Source: Craterostigma plantagineum (taxonomy: Eukaryota; Streptophyta; Magnoliopsida; Lamiales; Linderniaceae). From it: a stretch of 64,000 bases of DNA. Position numbers and translations under genes: made by a program. Location of the stretch: contig JAPQWV010000667.1 in the NCBI GenBank assembly GCA_027422505.1, forward strand, positions 186,001-250,000. The letters are read 5' to 3'. Numbering within the stretch: the stretch's first letter is position 1; the number at the start of each line of letters is the position of its first letter. Of this stretch, positions 44,232-56,444 are shown in pieces. Under the pieces are notes generated by a model that was given only the letters and a program-made list of their open reading frames with translations, had not been told where the DNA came from and made no database searches.

Positions 44232-44722
44232 TAGACTATGAATAAAGATTGTCTTTGGATTTGAGATGAGATGCTGTAATAAACACTTGGTTTTGTGTGA
44301 ACTGCCTAATTTGTTTGGCTGAGGTTGTTTTCTGTAATGAAGAAGGAAAGCTTCTTCAGATAATGCTATTAAAGAAGATACATACAGAAGAATCTTCCAT
44401 GTAAGGAAGAGCCCACAAAGTAGCTGGTGGAAGGTCCCATAAGCATCTTTCAAGAATCAATAATGATGAATCACATGCAGTTTCTTCGTCCAAACTGGTA
44501 AATATTACAAAGAGAGGCACATACACAAATCACACACAAGCGATGTCTGTAAAATTGTAGTTTAGCACGAAAGTGAAGCTGATGTTAAAAGCGACAGCTT
44601 CACACGCATTAATACGAAAGCAACCCCTCTCCCAACTTGAAATATACAAAAAAAAAAAAAAATAAGATAACGTTTCGAATTTCTAACTTTGGACATACGT
44701 AGAGATATTCCGTCGTATGTTA
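44232..44722. other. 3' regions of the convergent DUF1218 and Dof genes
   Basis: AATAAA at 44240 and 44279 for the DUF1218 gene. An A-run lies at 44648-44661. No other feature. Confidence 0.45.
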
Positions 44723-45532
44723 TCACGGCTTGATCGCCGTCGTATCCACGTCAGCCCAAGACATGTCGATGTCATCTTTATTGGATATCGCATCGATTTC
44801 GCTCCAATTGCAGTAGCTGGGCAGATCGAAGTCAAAGGGGAAGCTCGCCGTGTCAGGCCATGGACTGATGATTTTGCCGGCGCCGGCGATAACTGATTCC
44901 TCCGTAGTGTGGACAGTATTCACGGGCTGGTAATAAGAAGTGGGGTTGACTGTCTGAGGATCGTCACTCGAATCTGAGATCTTGGGATACTTTGTCTCGA
45001 CATATAATAGGCTCTGATGAACTGTTGCTGGCATACTAATCGCTTCGTTCTTGAACCCTTCTGCTGCATTATTGTGTAAGAAAGAAGACGACGGCGGCGA
45101 AGGTTGATGGCCATTCGCCGATCCTGGGAAAAGGGTAATATTATTACTGGGCACCCCAGATTTTTCAGCATCAGCGCAAATACCAGCCATAAAGCTGCTG
45201 AAATCCGAGCATTGCTGCTGATCTGTGGAAGAATGCACGCTCCTGACGACGACGGCCGCCGCCTTCGCCGGAGGCTTTGTGACGGCGGGGCGGTGCTTGT
45301 TCTTTCTCCCTCCGCCGCCGATGGGTACGTTTCGAAGGGTTCCATCTTTGGTCCAATGCCTCTTACAAGACTTGCAGAAGTGTCTGGGCTGAGACTTGTT
45401 GTAGTTGTTGTAGTAACAGAACTTCGTGTTCATCGATCCACACCTAGGGCACTTCAACGAACCGGTGGGTTCTTGCCGGCGGCGGCTGTCCTCCTCGCCG
45501 GAGAACTGCTTGGCTCTCGAAGTCGAAACCAT
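44723..45532 (-). CDS. Dof zinc-finger transcription factor
   Basis: Single exon, 269 residues. The Dof domain spans residues ~26-75: C28-x2-C31 ... C53-x2-C56, with [17 protein letters not shown] and [13 protein letters not shown]. It binds AAAG elements. The stretch after the finger reads [11 protein letters not shown] where nearly all Dof proteins have WTKGGTLRNVP or WTxGGxLR. The C-terminal half is Ser/Pro-rich with an acidic, Trp-containing end ([22 protein letters not shown]) that may be an activation region. The start directly precedes a Dof-typical short N-terminus. Clock or tissue role cannot be told. Confidence 0.94.
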   Translation of the reverse strand: MVSTSRAKQFSGEEDSRRRQEPTGSLKCPRCGSMNTKFCYYNNYNKSQPRHFCKSCKRHWTKDGTLRNVPIGGGGRKNKHRPAVTKPPAKAAAVVVRSVHSSTDQQQCSDFSSFMAGICADAEKSGVPSNNITLFPGSANGHQPSPPSSSFLHNNAAEGFKNEAISMPATVHQSLLYVETKYPKISDSSDDPQTVNPTSYYQPVNTVHTTEESVIAGAGKIISPWPDTASFPFDFDLPSYCNWSEIDAISNKDDIDMSWADVDTTAIKP

Positions 45533-47082
45533 GCTTGCTAGCTTAGGTAGATGGTTTTAATTTGTGGGGATTTGTGACTTATGAAAGAATGATCGATGGA
45601 AGTGTGAGCTTATGAGGAAAGTGGCGAGCAATAAAATATAGAGCATACACGGCTGTCGAGAATCTTTGTCTATTTATACATGTATATATATATATACACG
45701 CTAATATATCACCTATCATCAATCTATGATCTGTAAATAATAATAATTTTAATTTTAGATTTATCCATAAGATCATGATCATCACTCAAGCTCTTGTAAG
45801 TTGTATTGTATTGTAGGGTCCTTTTGACAATTATGCGGTGAAGAGGGTCGTGGTGTGTATATATTAAAATAATATTCATGACATATCGTAATATCTATTC
45901 TTTGATATATAGATCATATAAAATATAGGCCGGCAGTGGTGTGTCACCTACAACTTACAAGAATGATTCGTCTGGTGAAAATTTTGTTTAGTATAGTTTT
46001 TTGGTCTGAATCTAAATCTCATTGTCGGTTATATGTTATTTTTTTGGCCATATATTTTGTTGAGCCAAGTTCGCGCAGACATTAATCTCAAAGAGATCAA
46101 GTGTAATAACTCATAAACATTTTGTGAGTGAATACCTCTTTGACTTATCCCTCCAAAAATGAACTGTTTTTTAAGTTAAAAGACGTTAGAATTTGGTTTG
46201 GTCGGCTGTGTAGAGCGGCCGTGTTACGATTGTTTAATGCCGAGTTGCTTCAATCTGAATATTTGCCGGTATATAATGATGTAATTTAACAAGGGTTACT
46301 CACGGGATTATAATTAATTTATTAATTAGCACTATGGATGAATGATTCTGTGCAATTTTTTAGTAATTGTTGAACGGCTGAAATTCTATACTTTGACTAG
46401 TGCACGTGGTGTCATTATTTTTAGATCAATGAACTTTACCATCAAAGAAGAATGTTGGTAAAGTAATCTATTTATGTACCTATTTTCTGCCTTTAGGGGA
46501 TGAGATCATGATCATATGATGAACACTATTAATGTGCGTCTGAAGTAAATAACATTTTATATGAATATCGAGTAACAATAATACAATTACAAAATATAAA
46601 CTTTCAGCTATCTATGGCTTCAAGAAGCATTAAAAAGGAATATAATACTAGCATAAATACATTAAAGAAAAAACTAGGCATAGTACGATCACATCTTATA
46701 ACAAGAAAGTGATTGATCTTGAAATATGTAAAAATACATGAAACATAGGGAGACATATACCTAAATTCCAGGGAAATGTATTCCTCTTTCGGCTTCTGAT
46801 CAAAATAAGATATTCAAGATGTGACTGGAAATATAATGGAAATCTTTTTAACAATCAAAATGACCAAATTCATTTTACTAGATACTAACTAATGCTTATT
46901 CATAGATCACCGGCGAATCTTTCTATGCTATCATGTCTTGTGAAAAACTCTTTATTCTGTGATGTATGATGGCTTTCATTAAAGCCCATGAAGACAGAAC
47001 AAACAAGGATCAAACTTCTTTGTGTAAAGAAAATATTTGCAAGAACTCAGACCTTTTACGATCCCCGAAATTCGACGGTTGT
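45533..47082. other. Intergenic: Dof promoter and TPR gene 3' flank
   Basis: AT-rich. A TATA-type run (45684-45697) lies ~155 bp upstream of the Dof ATG. No coding sequence or repeat family recognised. Confidence 0.4.
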
Positions 47083-49496
47083 TTACAGCAGTAGTCTCAA
47101 CTCGGATACGCAGGAAACTAACGCCTCCTGCACCAGGCGATTCCCAGAATCCATATGAAGCGCGTCTTCGTACAAACGCCTAGCTTGCTGTAATAACTTG
47201 ACCTTTTCTTTACTATTCCTCGGCCTTAATCGAGATCTTTGCTGGAGGGCATCGCCCCATCGGAAAAGAGCTGTAAATAGTCGAGCGTTTTGTTAAAAAA
47301 CCAACATTTTACGGGGAAATTTTGCTGAGATTATCATCCTAAGTTTTACTCACCGTCAGGGGCATGAGTGTTGCTTTTGGCCAACATGGCATCGAATTTG
47401 TCAATGGCAGCCAAGAAAACTTTGTCAGCGTCTTGAGCAGCATTCTGAACACGATAGAAATGCATTTAAGTTTTGCTCAAACAGTAGTTAAATGAGTGTA
47501 TGAAACTAACACGGCGTCTTGTCGGAGATGTAACTTGGAAACATAGCACAACTAAGAAAAGATACTTGTGTTAAGGATGATACTTACGGGACCGATATCT
47601 GCAATCAATTGAGCACGAAACCCAAGGGCGAGGCCCCAATTGTAAAGGGATCTCAGATCATTCCCGTCGATTGACAAGGCTGATCTGTATGTTCTTCCAG
47701 CTTTAAGAAGCAGCTCTTCGCATTCTTCGCAAACACTTACAAGCATGGAAGTGATCTTTTCTTTATTCGCAAGCTTAGAATTAGATAGAGATTCATCGAA
47801 ATCATCCATGTATAGTGGATCTGTTCTTGACAGTGTGGATCTCAACTCTCTGCTGATCGTCAGTTTAAGCTCTCCATGGAGAAGATATGTATTTCCTAAC
47901 TGAACGACAGCTGTTAAACTCATAGGTCTCATGTTGATGGCTTTTGTGAGTAGCACGGCAGATTTATTCAGTGCATAGTCTGCAGAACCATCATCGACTC
48001 GCTTTCTAAAAGATCTTTAGCTTTCCTCAAAAGGTGATGAGCTTCACCAAGATAACTATCAAACTTCAGATCATCGTCTATTCCTGAGGATGGATGATTA
48101 TTCTCATGCACATAGTCATCATAGGTGGAGGAAGCATTCTTTCGCAGATCAATCATTTCCTTTTTGAATTAGTCCTCTGGGAATCTATACGGTCCTCAGC
48201 AAATTGAGACTGCAAATAGCTTTGATCAAATGATTCCTGTTTCTGGATCCAATTAGAAGAAGCTGCAGATTTTCTGTGTTTCATACTGATACTAAAATCG
48301 ACAGAATCATAAGAACTGTTGTGGATTTTGGCTTTCTCAAAACCATCCCTGTAATCCTTCATATGAAAATCTTGACCATTTACAAATCTTGATGTGTTGC
48401 TTCCATAAGCATGGGACTTCTCTTCAGAAACTTCCTTAGCAGTATCAAAGTTCTCATACAGATTCCTTGTCTTAGTCTCAGAACCTAGATTCTCCAATCT
48501 AATCCTACCATTCAAAACATCTTCATCATCAATGAACTCTGCAGACGTATCAGCTTCCTTATATTTAACTGATCGTTCTCTGAGGAATCCAAGGACCTTT
48601 GTTTGATAGAGTCAGCTAATATATTAGTCCTCTTTCGATCATTCACTTCAGTATCAACCACTTCCTTCTTTCCCGAACCTTTAACTTTTATAGCCCTTGA
48701 ACTATCAATCTTTTCGCCAAAGAAACCGCCGAAAATTGCGGAGAAAGGAAACCCCTTACTTTTTGCCCTTGTCGGCTCAGAACTCGAGCCACTCTCCTTC
48801 TCCTGTCTTACAGAGGATAAGTCACGTGCACAACCATCAACGATCTTTATCGCATTCAACGAATTCTCATACACAGATTCTGCTAATTCCATATAGCATT
48901 CTAAATCACTCGCAGTAACTTGATTACTGCCAATACTTCTCCTAATATTATTCTTTAAAGTGGAAATTTTCGAGCTTTGTCCATTTAGTTTATCCAATAA
49001 TCCCCTCAATTTCTCATCTATACCTCCCAATCTTTCATCAGAAACATTCCTTCTCCTTTCGCTCAGCCCAAACCGCCAAGGGACCCCCTTTGACCAATCC
49101 GATTGAAAATCCAAGAGCAAACACAACAGCGCAGGCAGGAAACACAACAAGCGACGAAACCTTAACTCTAGAAACTGCCAATGCACAAACAAAGCCAAAT
49201 AAATACACAAACGCATACTTCTTATCGCCAATTCCCAGATAACTAAAGAATTTCTGAAGCTGATTCGGAGCAGGAGAGTTCTCGGACTCGCACTGAAGGT
49301 CGTCCCAACCAGCGTAGCTCACTGACGGAGGACACGTGGCAGAACACAAGATTCGCGCTTTGCAGGCATAGTGGTGTCTCTTTGATGGAATTTCGAGCAA
49401 CCTTCGATCACCTCTCGCTGAAAACACGAAAAATTTACAGGGTCTCAGCTGAGGAAACAAAGTGTTTGCGGTTTTATTGTAGATCACCGTTTGCAT
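47083..49496 (-). CDS. Plastid TPR-type membrane protein, left-arm copy, several apparent frameshifts
   Basis: Exons 49496-47588, 47444-47354 and 47270-47083. The N-terminus (MQTVIYNKTANTLFPQ..., Ser/Arg-rich) looks like a chloroplast transit peptide, followed by two transmembrane segments (YAFVYLFGFVCALAV; VVFPACAVVFALGFSIGLV). A long hydrophilic region with a coiled-coil-like part follows, then TPR-like helices (NWGLALGFRAQLIADIGP; ALFRWGDALQQRSRLRP; ARRLYEDALHMDSGNRL). No function is known to me. Frame breaks: G-runs short by one at ~49066-49077, a T missing near 48160-48170 and one near 47990. The right-arm copy reads through the first of these, so they are probably consensus errors or recent damage. 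Confidence 0.75.
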
Positions 49497-49511
49497 TTCT
49501 ATTGGGACCAA

Positions 49512-50874
49512 TTGAAGAACTCTTGAGCTACGCTACGCTGATGACTCTCTCTCTCTCTCTCTCTCTCTCTCCGATTGCATAGAAAACAAATGGGCCTCGG
49601 CCCATATTCAAAACCAAATAGTAGACTTATGGGCCCGTAGGTCCACAAACAAAAGCCCAAATGTTGCTACAGGCCCATAACCTTCGAAAACATCAGTCAC
49701 GGATGCAATTAGGACAACATTATCCACTTGTAACGGAGAGATAATCTTTGGAAAGATGCGACACATTTACGAAGATGTGTAAGAAAATATCAGATAAAAA
49801 CATTGAAAATCTCAAGATATTTATTAGTTATCTTAAAGATTTTGACTTTTATCTCTAATCCACTTAATCACACACGTCAATTAAATTATCTCATGCCTTT
49901 CGGATATTCTAGTTTTTCTACCGTGAGTCACGATGCCATTACATCAAGTGAGAGCTTCGATTTAGTCAACAGTCAGCGACTTGTATTCTTGTCCTTACAA
50001 GTGGCCCCTTTAATGGTTTTTTTAAAGTGTGAATGATTTCAAGTTGGAACGTACATTTAGAAATTAGAATTTGAGCATATATCTAATAACCAACTGTCAC
50101 AAACTAACTCCTAACCGTATGAATACGATATCTTTTGAATATATAGATATTGCGGACACGTACAACATCAAACAAAACAACTTTTTATGGTACGTGTCGG
50201 TTGGATTCGCAATTCTTGGAGAAACCCTAATTAATGCATAGATTTGTGAGATATGATATGCATAAGACCGTCAACGGTTACGCTCGTACTTTATAATTTT
50301 TATTATCGTTAGTGATAAAAGATGACATTCTTGTGGGGTATGCAAATTTAATATCTGCATTCCCAACAAATTAAAAAGGCAAAAATGCACTGACTGCTAG
50401 TTAGAGATAATGTGGCTGTACAAAATTAACAAGATAATGGTCGGCTCCAATTAGGGTCGCACGAGTGTTTTCAAAAGGTCAAGCTCTTTCTACCATTTTC
50501 CATCTTAATATATATTCTTTTTCACATATAATTTAATGTCCATCGAAAGATACGAAAAAAACACGGTGCTAGTGCTAATACATACTTTGGCAAACCCATC
50601 GTAACAGAATATTCCACACAAACTCGAGTGAAGCGCAGACAAGTCAAATATCATCGTATCTAACAACTACCTTCGTATATAAAAGAACTATTATTTTAAT
50701 ATGATTAGGAAATACACGTATATAGTAGTATTATGATCACAATTCACAGCCCACAAACCGCGTTCCATATTATTACGATGCCTATAAGTATCACATATAT
50801 ATGCTTCCCATTTCACAACAAAAGCCATAGCTTTCTTTTGTTTCCTTTCATCGTCCTAACCTCAAAAGCTGCAT
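49512..50874. promoter_or_regulatory. Divergent promoter region of the TPR and DUF4408 genes (left arm)
   Basis: A (CT)n run at 49545-49572 sits in the TPR gene leader. Four to five GGCCCA/GGGCC motifs follow at 49592-49678. The remaining ~1.1 kb is AT-rich without coding signal; its inverted copy is at 61197-62568. Confidence 0.5.
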
Positions 50875-51684
50875 ATGTTCTCTTACATAAACATCGCAAG
50901 TACACCGTCAGTGAAGCTACTTCTAATGTCAGTTAGTGTCATGTCCTTAGCCGCCATAGTAATATGGTTGAAACTCTGTGGTTCGATTTCAGCGAGCGAC
51001 GAAGGTATTAATCCTATGATAATATGGTCCGCAATCGTTCCATGGTTAAAGCCACCCTACCTTTACATAACCCTCAACTTCATCATCATCACCATAGCAA
51101 TCTCCTCACGCCAGCATGATGATCGTCGTCCCACGAGCTCCGTAGCTTCAGAAGCTGATTCTTTTGAGCCGTTGGATCGCCGCCGTGAGTCGCCGGCGGA
51201 TGAGGAAGAAGAACAATCAACGGTGGTGGTGGTGGAAGAGAGTAGCGGTGACGGTACAGTTTATCATGCGAAAGATGAAGGTGACGATGAGATCATTTAT
51301 GATGATGATGAGGTAGAAAGAAGAGGAGATGATGCGCCTAAAGATGTTGGTGAGTGCAAAGTGGTTGAAGAAGCTGATGAGAAATTGCCAGAAAATAGTC
51401 ATGGCTTCGAAGAGACTGGTCTGCGCTGTAATAATGATGATGGGTCGAAGGATCTTCAGACGCTAGAGAGTACGTGGAAGATGATAACAGATAAGAGCCG
51501 TTGCCTGGAGATGGCCCACAGCCACGTGTACGGGTCTAAACACGGGTCGACGGATATACAGAAAGAGGTCTCATCGGGTCAAGAAGAACTGAACCGTCGG
51601 GTCGAGGAGTTCATCAAGAAAATCAATCGAGACTTGAGAATGGAGAGAGAGAGGTCGTTGAATCAACACATACAGAGCTATTAA
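50875..51684 (+). CDS. DUF4408/DUF761 (cotton-fibre-like) protein, left-arm copy
   Basis: Intact single-exon ORF of 269 residues. The N-terminus has two hydrophobic segments (VKLLLMSVSVMSLAAIVIWL; PYLYITLNFIIITIAI), the DUF4408 pattern. The middle is highly acidic with a Val run (STVVVVEESS). The C-terminus, QEELNRRVEEFIKKINRDLRMERERSLNQ, is the DUF761 signature. Membrane-anchored and otherwise uncharacterised. This copy is the intact one; the right-arm copy is broken. Confidence 0.88.
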   Translation: MFSYINIASTPSVKLLLMSVSVMSLAAIVIWLKLCGSISASDEGINPMIIWSAIVPWLKPPYLYITLNFIIITIAISSRQHDDRRPTSSVASEADSFEPLDRRRESPADEEEEQSTVVVVEESSGDGTVYHAKDEGDDEIIYDDDEVERRGDDAPKDVGECKVVEEADEKLPENSHGFEETGLRCNNDDGSKDLQTLESTWKMITDKSRCLEMAHSHVYGSKHGSTDIQKEVSSGQEELNRRVEEFIKKINRDLRMERERSLNQHIQSY

Positions 51685-51966
51685 TTTTGCGGTTTTTACA
51701 TTTAGATTATGAGTTTAGTTTTCGAAATTAGGTTTGACTATACACTGTATTTTATGAAAATATCCCATGTACATACATGTATTTATTCAAGTCTCTAATA
51801 TGGTATTATGTTTTTATAAATGTGAGATGGACCCAAAAAAAGTTTTAAAATAATTATCTTTTCGAGTATGTACAACACCAAACTGCAACAACGTACAAGC
51901 TCACACAGCACGCCGAATATATGCTGAAACCCTGAGATTTTACTGAAACAGACGCAAATTCGTGCG

Positions 51967-53047
51967 ATGGAGGTTGCGGGCGGCGAAGAGGGAGCTGCGC
52001 CCAGCGTGGGGCGGCATATAAAGAAGAGGGCTCTTAGGAACAAGTCGCTATCTCTATCTTTCAATGAAAAAGATCTCAAGTAGGAATCATACTACTACTG
52101 AGCGATTATTTTTTTTTCTTTTCTTTTTGTGCTTTTGGGTGAGGGATTTCGTAAGCTGTGATTTATGTGTATCTGCGTGTGGGTATGCAGCGATTTTGTG
52201 AATGGTTTCCACAAGAGGAAGAAAAAGAGGAGAAGAGAAGCTCTGCACCAGCAGCAAGAAGCTGAGCGGCGCAAACTAATTGAGCTCCGTAAAAAGGTTT
52301 GATCTTGACCTTCTTCTTTTTTAAGGTTTCATCCCTTTAGATTTAGAGCATCGTTGGGTTTGGGTTAAATTTGGAGAATCTCTGTCTCTTTGATGATCTT
52401 TACTGATTAGTTTTGAGATTCTTGAATCCCCCCAAATCATAGTGAATGACAAGAATAGTCCTATTTACGCACAAATCACAGCTATGTCGATTGTCTCAAA
52501 GCTTGCAGTTTGTACTGATCAGTTTCTTACAATAAATTACCGCAGCGAAAATTGGAAAGAGATTTCGTGATATATGGTGGAGCTCCTCCACCTGATACAG
52601 AAGATGTGGACCAATCTGGTGAGGGCCAAGACGAAGATGGCAAACCTGGCGATTTGGTTTCAGGTTTCATCTATAATGTCTCTCTGCTAGCTTCTAGCTT
52701 CACTAATATTGATGATCCTATTACAATATTCAATGTGAAAGTTATAATCTGAGCATGGATGTGTTCTTTGGGGCGGTCTTGTCTGTATAGGAACAACAAC
52801 GTATGACAATGGTGAAGTTGAAGTCACGGTGACGACTAGTGAAATAACTCGCCAAGAAGAATACCCCATTACTAAGACGCCCGAGTTGGAGAATCATCGG
52901 TCCACAGAAGTATTTCAGAAGACCAAACCGAAGGTTTCCATTGGCAAGAAGAAGCAGCAAATCAAAGGTTCAAAGGTTAGTTCTCGAGGCAGAGCTCGCG
53001 GTAAAAGGGATAAAACCAAGGGGAAGACGATGAACAAGAGACACTAA
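51967..53047 (+). CDS. NOL12/RRP17-type nucleolar rRNA-processing protein, left-arm copy
   Basis: Exons 51967-52079, 52191-52296, 52546-52663 and 52791-53047 sum to 594 nt, 197 residues. The N-terminal half matches the nucleolar protein 12 family: RHIKKRALRNKSLSLSFNEKDL, then DFVNGFHKRKKKRRREALHQQQEAERRKLIELRKKRKLERDFVIYGG, a long basic coiled-coil. The C-terminus is basic and Gly/Arg/Lys-rich (SSRGRARGKRDKTKGK), fitting nucleolar localisation. Yeast Rrp17 is a 5'-3' exonuclease in rRNA maturation; plant function is inferred. All phases fit and no break was seen. Confidence 0.9.
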
Positions 53048-53416
53048 CTAGCCTTTTCCTATTTATATATATCATGGGTACTTTCAGGATCTTTTATGTT
53101 TTTCACTTGACAATTGGGCGTGCTAGTCTTTGTTTTACAAACAAATTAAGCATCATTTTTGGACCTAAAGAGAAGGATTAATAAATAAAATGCATCTTCT
53201 TTATTCCAAAAAACGTCATAGGTTCACAGATAGAAGTCAATATTCCCAGAAGAGAAATGTATGAACATCCGAGCGTCGGACAAGAAAGGAACAGAGAACA
53301 AAAATATTACACACTTGAGCATCATCTTCAATACTTGTTTTTCCTCGTCCATGATATATGGTGTTTGTATGTTCAGATGAGAAACAGTTGACTACCATGA
53401 AACATAGGCTTGCTGC

Positions 53417-54572
53417 TCACATAAACTCATACTCATCATAATCATCATATGTATTAGCTGCAATATCATCATCTGGCTTGCCAATATGTAGTTGCTTCTT
53501 TCTTCCACCTGTAACATAAAACTGTTAGCTGCAATGTCGAGTTAGGGGCGCGGGAATGTTACGATTAAGAAATCAAGTACCCGTCTTCTTTTTGCCTGCA
53601 TTAGCTTCCTTTTCAGCTTTAATTTTCTCATTAGCAATCGCAGTAACGGAAGAGGATATTCCTTGGCATCTGAACCTTTCAGAGAGCTCATTGACAGTCT
53701 CATTATTGACTTCAGCAATCCAATATAATGGTAGCTTTTCTGTAACAGGCGAGACATTGATCTTATGATTATTTGGAAAGCAATGAGCCTATTAAAACGA
53801 GGGTAAATGTACAACTGTAAGAAACCTCATAGGGACGAAGTCTATCAGCTATCAGTTCTGCGTATTCCGTGAAGTCGCTTTCAGCTTTGGGGATGAAGTT
53901 ATCAAGAGTCTTCTCGTCGCCCTTCTTGCCAAATAATTCCTTGGCGGACTTAAAATCAGCTTCTTCGACAAGCCTTTGCTGGCGAAGCTTTTCTTCTATA
54001 GGATCTAATGGTGTCTCCTTTACAGATTCGACAGCCTTCCCTTTCTTCTCATTCGGTTTTGGCGCACTCTTCTCGGGTGGCTTTTCAACAGGTGGAGGCT
54101 CAGCTTTAGGTACCTGAAATATAATTATTTCCCAATGTTAGTAATACAACACAACCCCAAAATAAGGCCGCAAATTAAGATCCAACAAAGAGGAAAAGAT
54201 GTCTCAGAAACAGTCACCAATAAACAAGTGCACAGATATAGAATGGTGAATACAATATTATACATCATTAGTGAATGGAAGTGATCATCTTGGAAGGGTT
54301 TGAATTTTGACAATAGTGAATACACATACAGGAGCAGGTTCATCTTCATCTTCCCAAGAATCCTTTACACCATCGTCTTCCACCTCTTCATCGTCCCAGT
54401 TGTTCTTCAGCTTTCCCACCTTGTCAGAAGATCAGGAACAGGTTCATCCTCTGAACCACAAAAACCACACAAATACCATTGATTTGATGGGCACTCAAAT
54501 ATCCTAAGAAAGTAACAGGAAATAAACTTTCAGGTAAATCTCGAGGAAAGTATTATTACCCCAGTCGTCCAT
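53417..54572 (-). CDS. eIF3 subunit j, left-arm copy, one apparent frameshift
   Basis: Exons 54572-54560 (MDDW), 54450-54330, 54113-53826, 53739-53581 and 53508-53417. Family landmarks: acidic N-terminus with NNWDDEEVEDDGVKDSW, EEKLRQQRLVEEADFKSAKELFG, KTLDNFIPKAESDFTEYAELI, SYHYIGLLKSIMRLSM, and the C-terminal lysine block with DDYDEYEFM. The subunit helps 40S recruitment and mRNA-channel regulation. One A is missing in the CTGACAAAGG context (top strand 54420-54423), which would end the protein after ~20 codons; the right copy has that A. The homology to the right arm stops just upstream of exon 1, so this copy does not share the right copy's promoter. Confidence 0.85.
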
Positions 54573-54689
54573 TGAGCTTATGTGACTTAAGATAGCAGTC
54601 ACCAAATAAAATTGCAATAACAGCATGTCTACGAAAAGGGGAAAAGTTAAGCTTGTGAGCCAAACCCACCAAAAGGAATAAAACATCAA

Positions 54690-55731
54690 AGATTTGATTT
54701 TTTTTTCCCTTTTCTTCCTGAATTTCGACAGGCGCCAGAGCAGAATGCACTTGGTAATTTGCTGGTAGTGTTTCTGCTTGCCGGGATTTTTCGCAGGCGC
54801 GTTTGTCTCGATTGGCTGTGGATCATCGGCAATGGATCTTTCTAAGGATAGTTTGATCAAGAATGTTTCTTTTTCTCTATCTTTGTACATAATGAAATCA
54901 CTTCCCAGGTGAGAACATGAAGTGAAACCTATTCTCAAATACGTTCATTTGTGTATATATGTCTTAGCTCATTTGTATGTATGTCTTAGCTTCAAAGATA
55001 ATTATTAGAAGAAGATGACAATTCATGTAGGTACTTTATTAAGTTATGCACATTGCAATCAATTGGAGTCTATTATCAATTTTGCTATGTGCTCCTTCCT
55101 ATTCTGTTTCACCCTTCTTGTTTATGACTTCCTAAAGGCATCGAACACTGTTGAAATTCATAAACAGTAATGAATTGACATTATCTACTTTTTGTATGAC
55201 AAGGCACTATCTTTCCCACCAAATCACTCTGTAAGAATGAAGTTAACAAACATTAAGTTCCTTCTTCACTTCTGATGAAACTACTGCTAGCATTAATCTC
55301 AGCAGCAAATAACACAAGTACAAAATATATCCTTGACACGATCGAATATTCTGCTTGGGTAGTAGAGAACCTAGCCGATGCGCAAAATCTAGACGCATAT
55401 CGAAACATTCATATCGGTATGAGCCTTTTAAGACCTTTTTCCGTGTAAAATTGCGAACTAGAATCTTTAACTCAAGTGAACTCAATTCCTGACTGTACTA
55501 ATGATATGTATCTTATTACCTTGTTTAGCATCAAAGATAATATTCATTGATCCAAAAAACTGGAAAAAAAAAACAAGATCTTCAACAAGAATGGTTGAAG
55601 ATCAGAAGCAATTTATTATACAACGAATATGTTACCATACAAAAAGAAAAGAAGAAAACAATCCCTGCGCAAAACTTGAATGAATTGAACCTCCATTTCC
55701 TACCTATATTACCGAAACACGGCCCAGCTCT
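54690..55731. other. Left part of the unique spacer between the arms
   Basis: Not shared with the right arm. A minus-strand ORF segment (54895-54715) reads as hydrophilic protein-like sequence (SLERSIADDPQPIETNAPAKN) but has no recognised family; it may be an exon of a gene cut by the rearrangement. The ORF at 55243-55485 (minus) is unrecognised. Confidence 0.35.
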
Positions 55732-56444
55732 TCACCACAAGGAACGAAATAAAGAGGCCGAGATTTCGGACAGTTTCTTCGCGCTAAATATACTCTTAGT
55801 CCTCTTCGGTTGCATTGGAGCATTTGGAGCTTCAATCTCATAAGGATCGCTCAGATTTTCAAAGCTGAAAAGAGGAGCAAGCGATCGCTTTCTCGGCGTG
55901 CTATGGTCAAAATGCGTTTCCTTTGCTCTTATCGTCTGTTTTTTTCACCAAATTGAATCAAAGATCACGTTTTGATACAACCAAATACATTACCCAAAGA
56001 GACAGGAAAAGAAAAAACTAATCAAGTTACAATCTTACCGCTTCCTTGAAATCTTTGGACACGAAAAGTAAGCTCTTCAGATCATTGTGATCCACCCCAC
56101 AAACTATCTTAACCTGCATATGACACCACTTTCAGCAATCAAAGCTATACGGCATTCAATCAACGAACCCTTTGCATTAAAATACTAATCCAATTCCCAA
56201 ACTGTATACTGACCAGAATCTCCGTAGGCAAGTAGTCTTCAATTGAAGGCCTTTCAGAACAAAAAGATCGAACCTTCCAAGCACTGTTTTTTTAAACGAG
56301 TGTGCAGGCATCCTCATGATCTTCGAACATCAAGAAAGCATCTGAAAGTGCAACCCTTTTCCTCCCAAAAGATGTACTCCTCACAAGCCCAGCGCCGTAC
56401 TCTTCTTCCTTCACATTCGAATCGCAATCCATCAAAGCCGCCAT
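55732..56444 (-). pseudogene. SKIP27-like F-box protein gene with frame breaks
   Basis: Exons 56444-56214, 56113-56039 and 55935-55732. Recognised by GLVRSTSFGRKRVALSD, the F-box core (YLPTEIL then VKIVCGVDHNDLKSLLFVSKDFKEAT) and the downstream IRAKETHFDHSTPRKR, as in SKIP27-type F-box proteins of SCF ubiquitin ligases. In exon 1 the frame runs into TAA at ~56292; a short family-like stretch around 56250-56300 (TRLKKQCLEG) sits in another frame, so two indels (~56325 and ~56265) are implied. Either a pseudogene or another example of homopolymer errors in this part of the window. Confidence 0.75.

Larger units (their letters stand above)
48069..54685 (+). repeat. Left arm of a large inverted duplication
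   Basis: Inverted relative of 57441-64000, containing the same order TPR gene, DUF4408 gene, NOL12, eIF3j. Base 48069 pairs with base 64000, so the true arm may be longer. The inner boundary lies where CCCACCAAAAGGAATAA diverges (54672-54690). Divergence is a few percent: substitutions, homopolymer indels and at least one replaced segment. Confidence 0.92.

Noticed and set aside
44007..44453. 148-codon minus-strand ORF
   Set aside because: It is antisense to DUF1218 exon 3 and its 3' UTR, with no family features.
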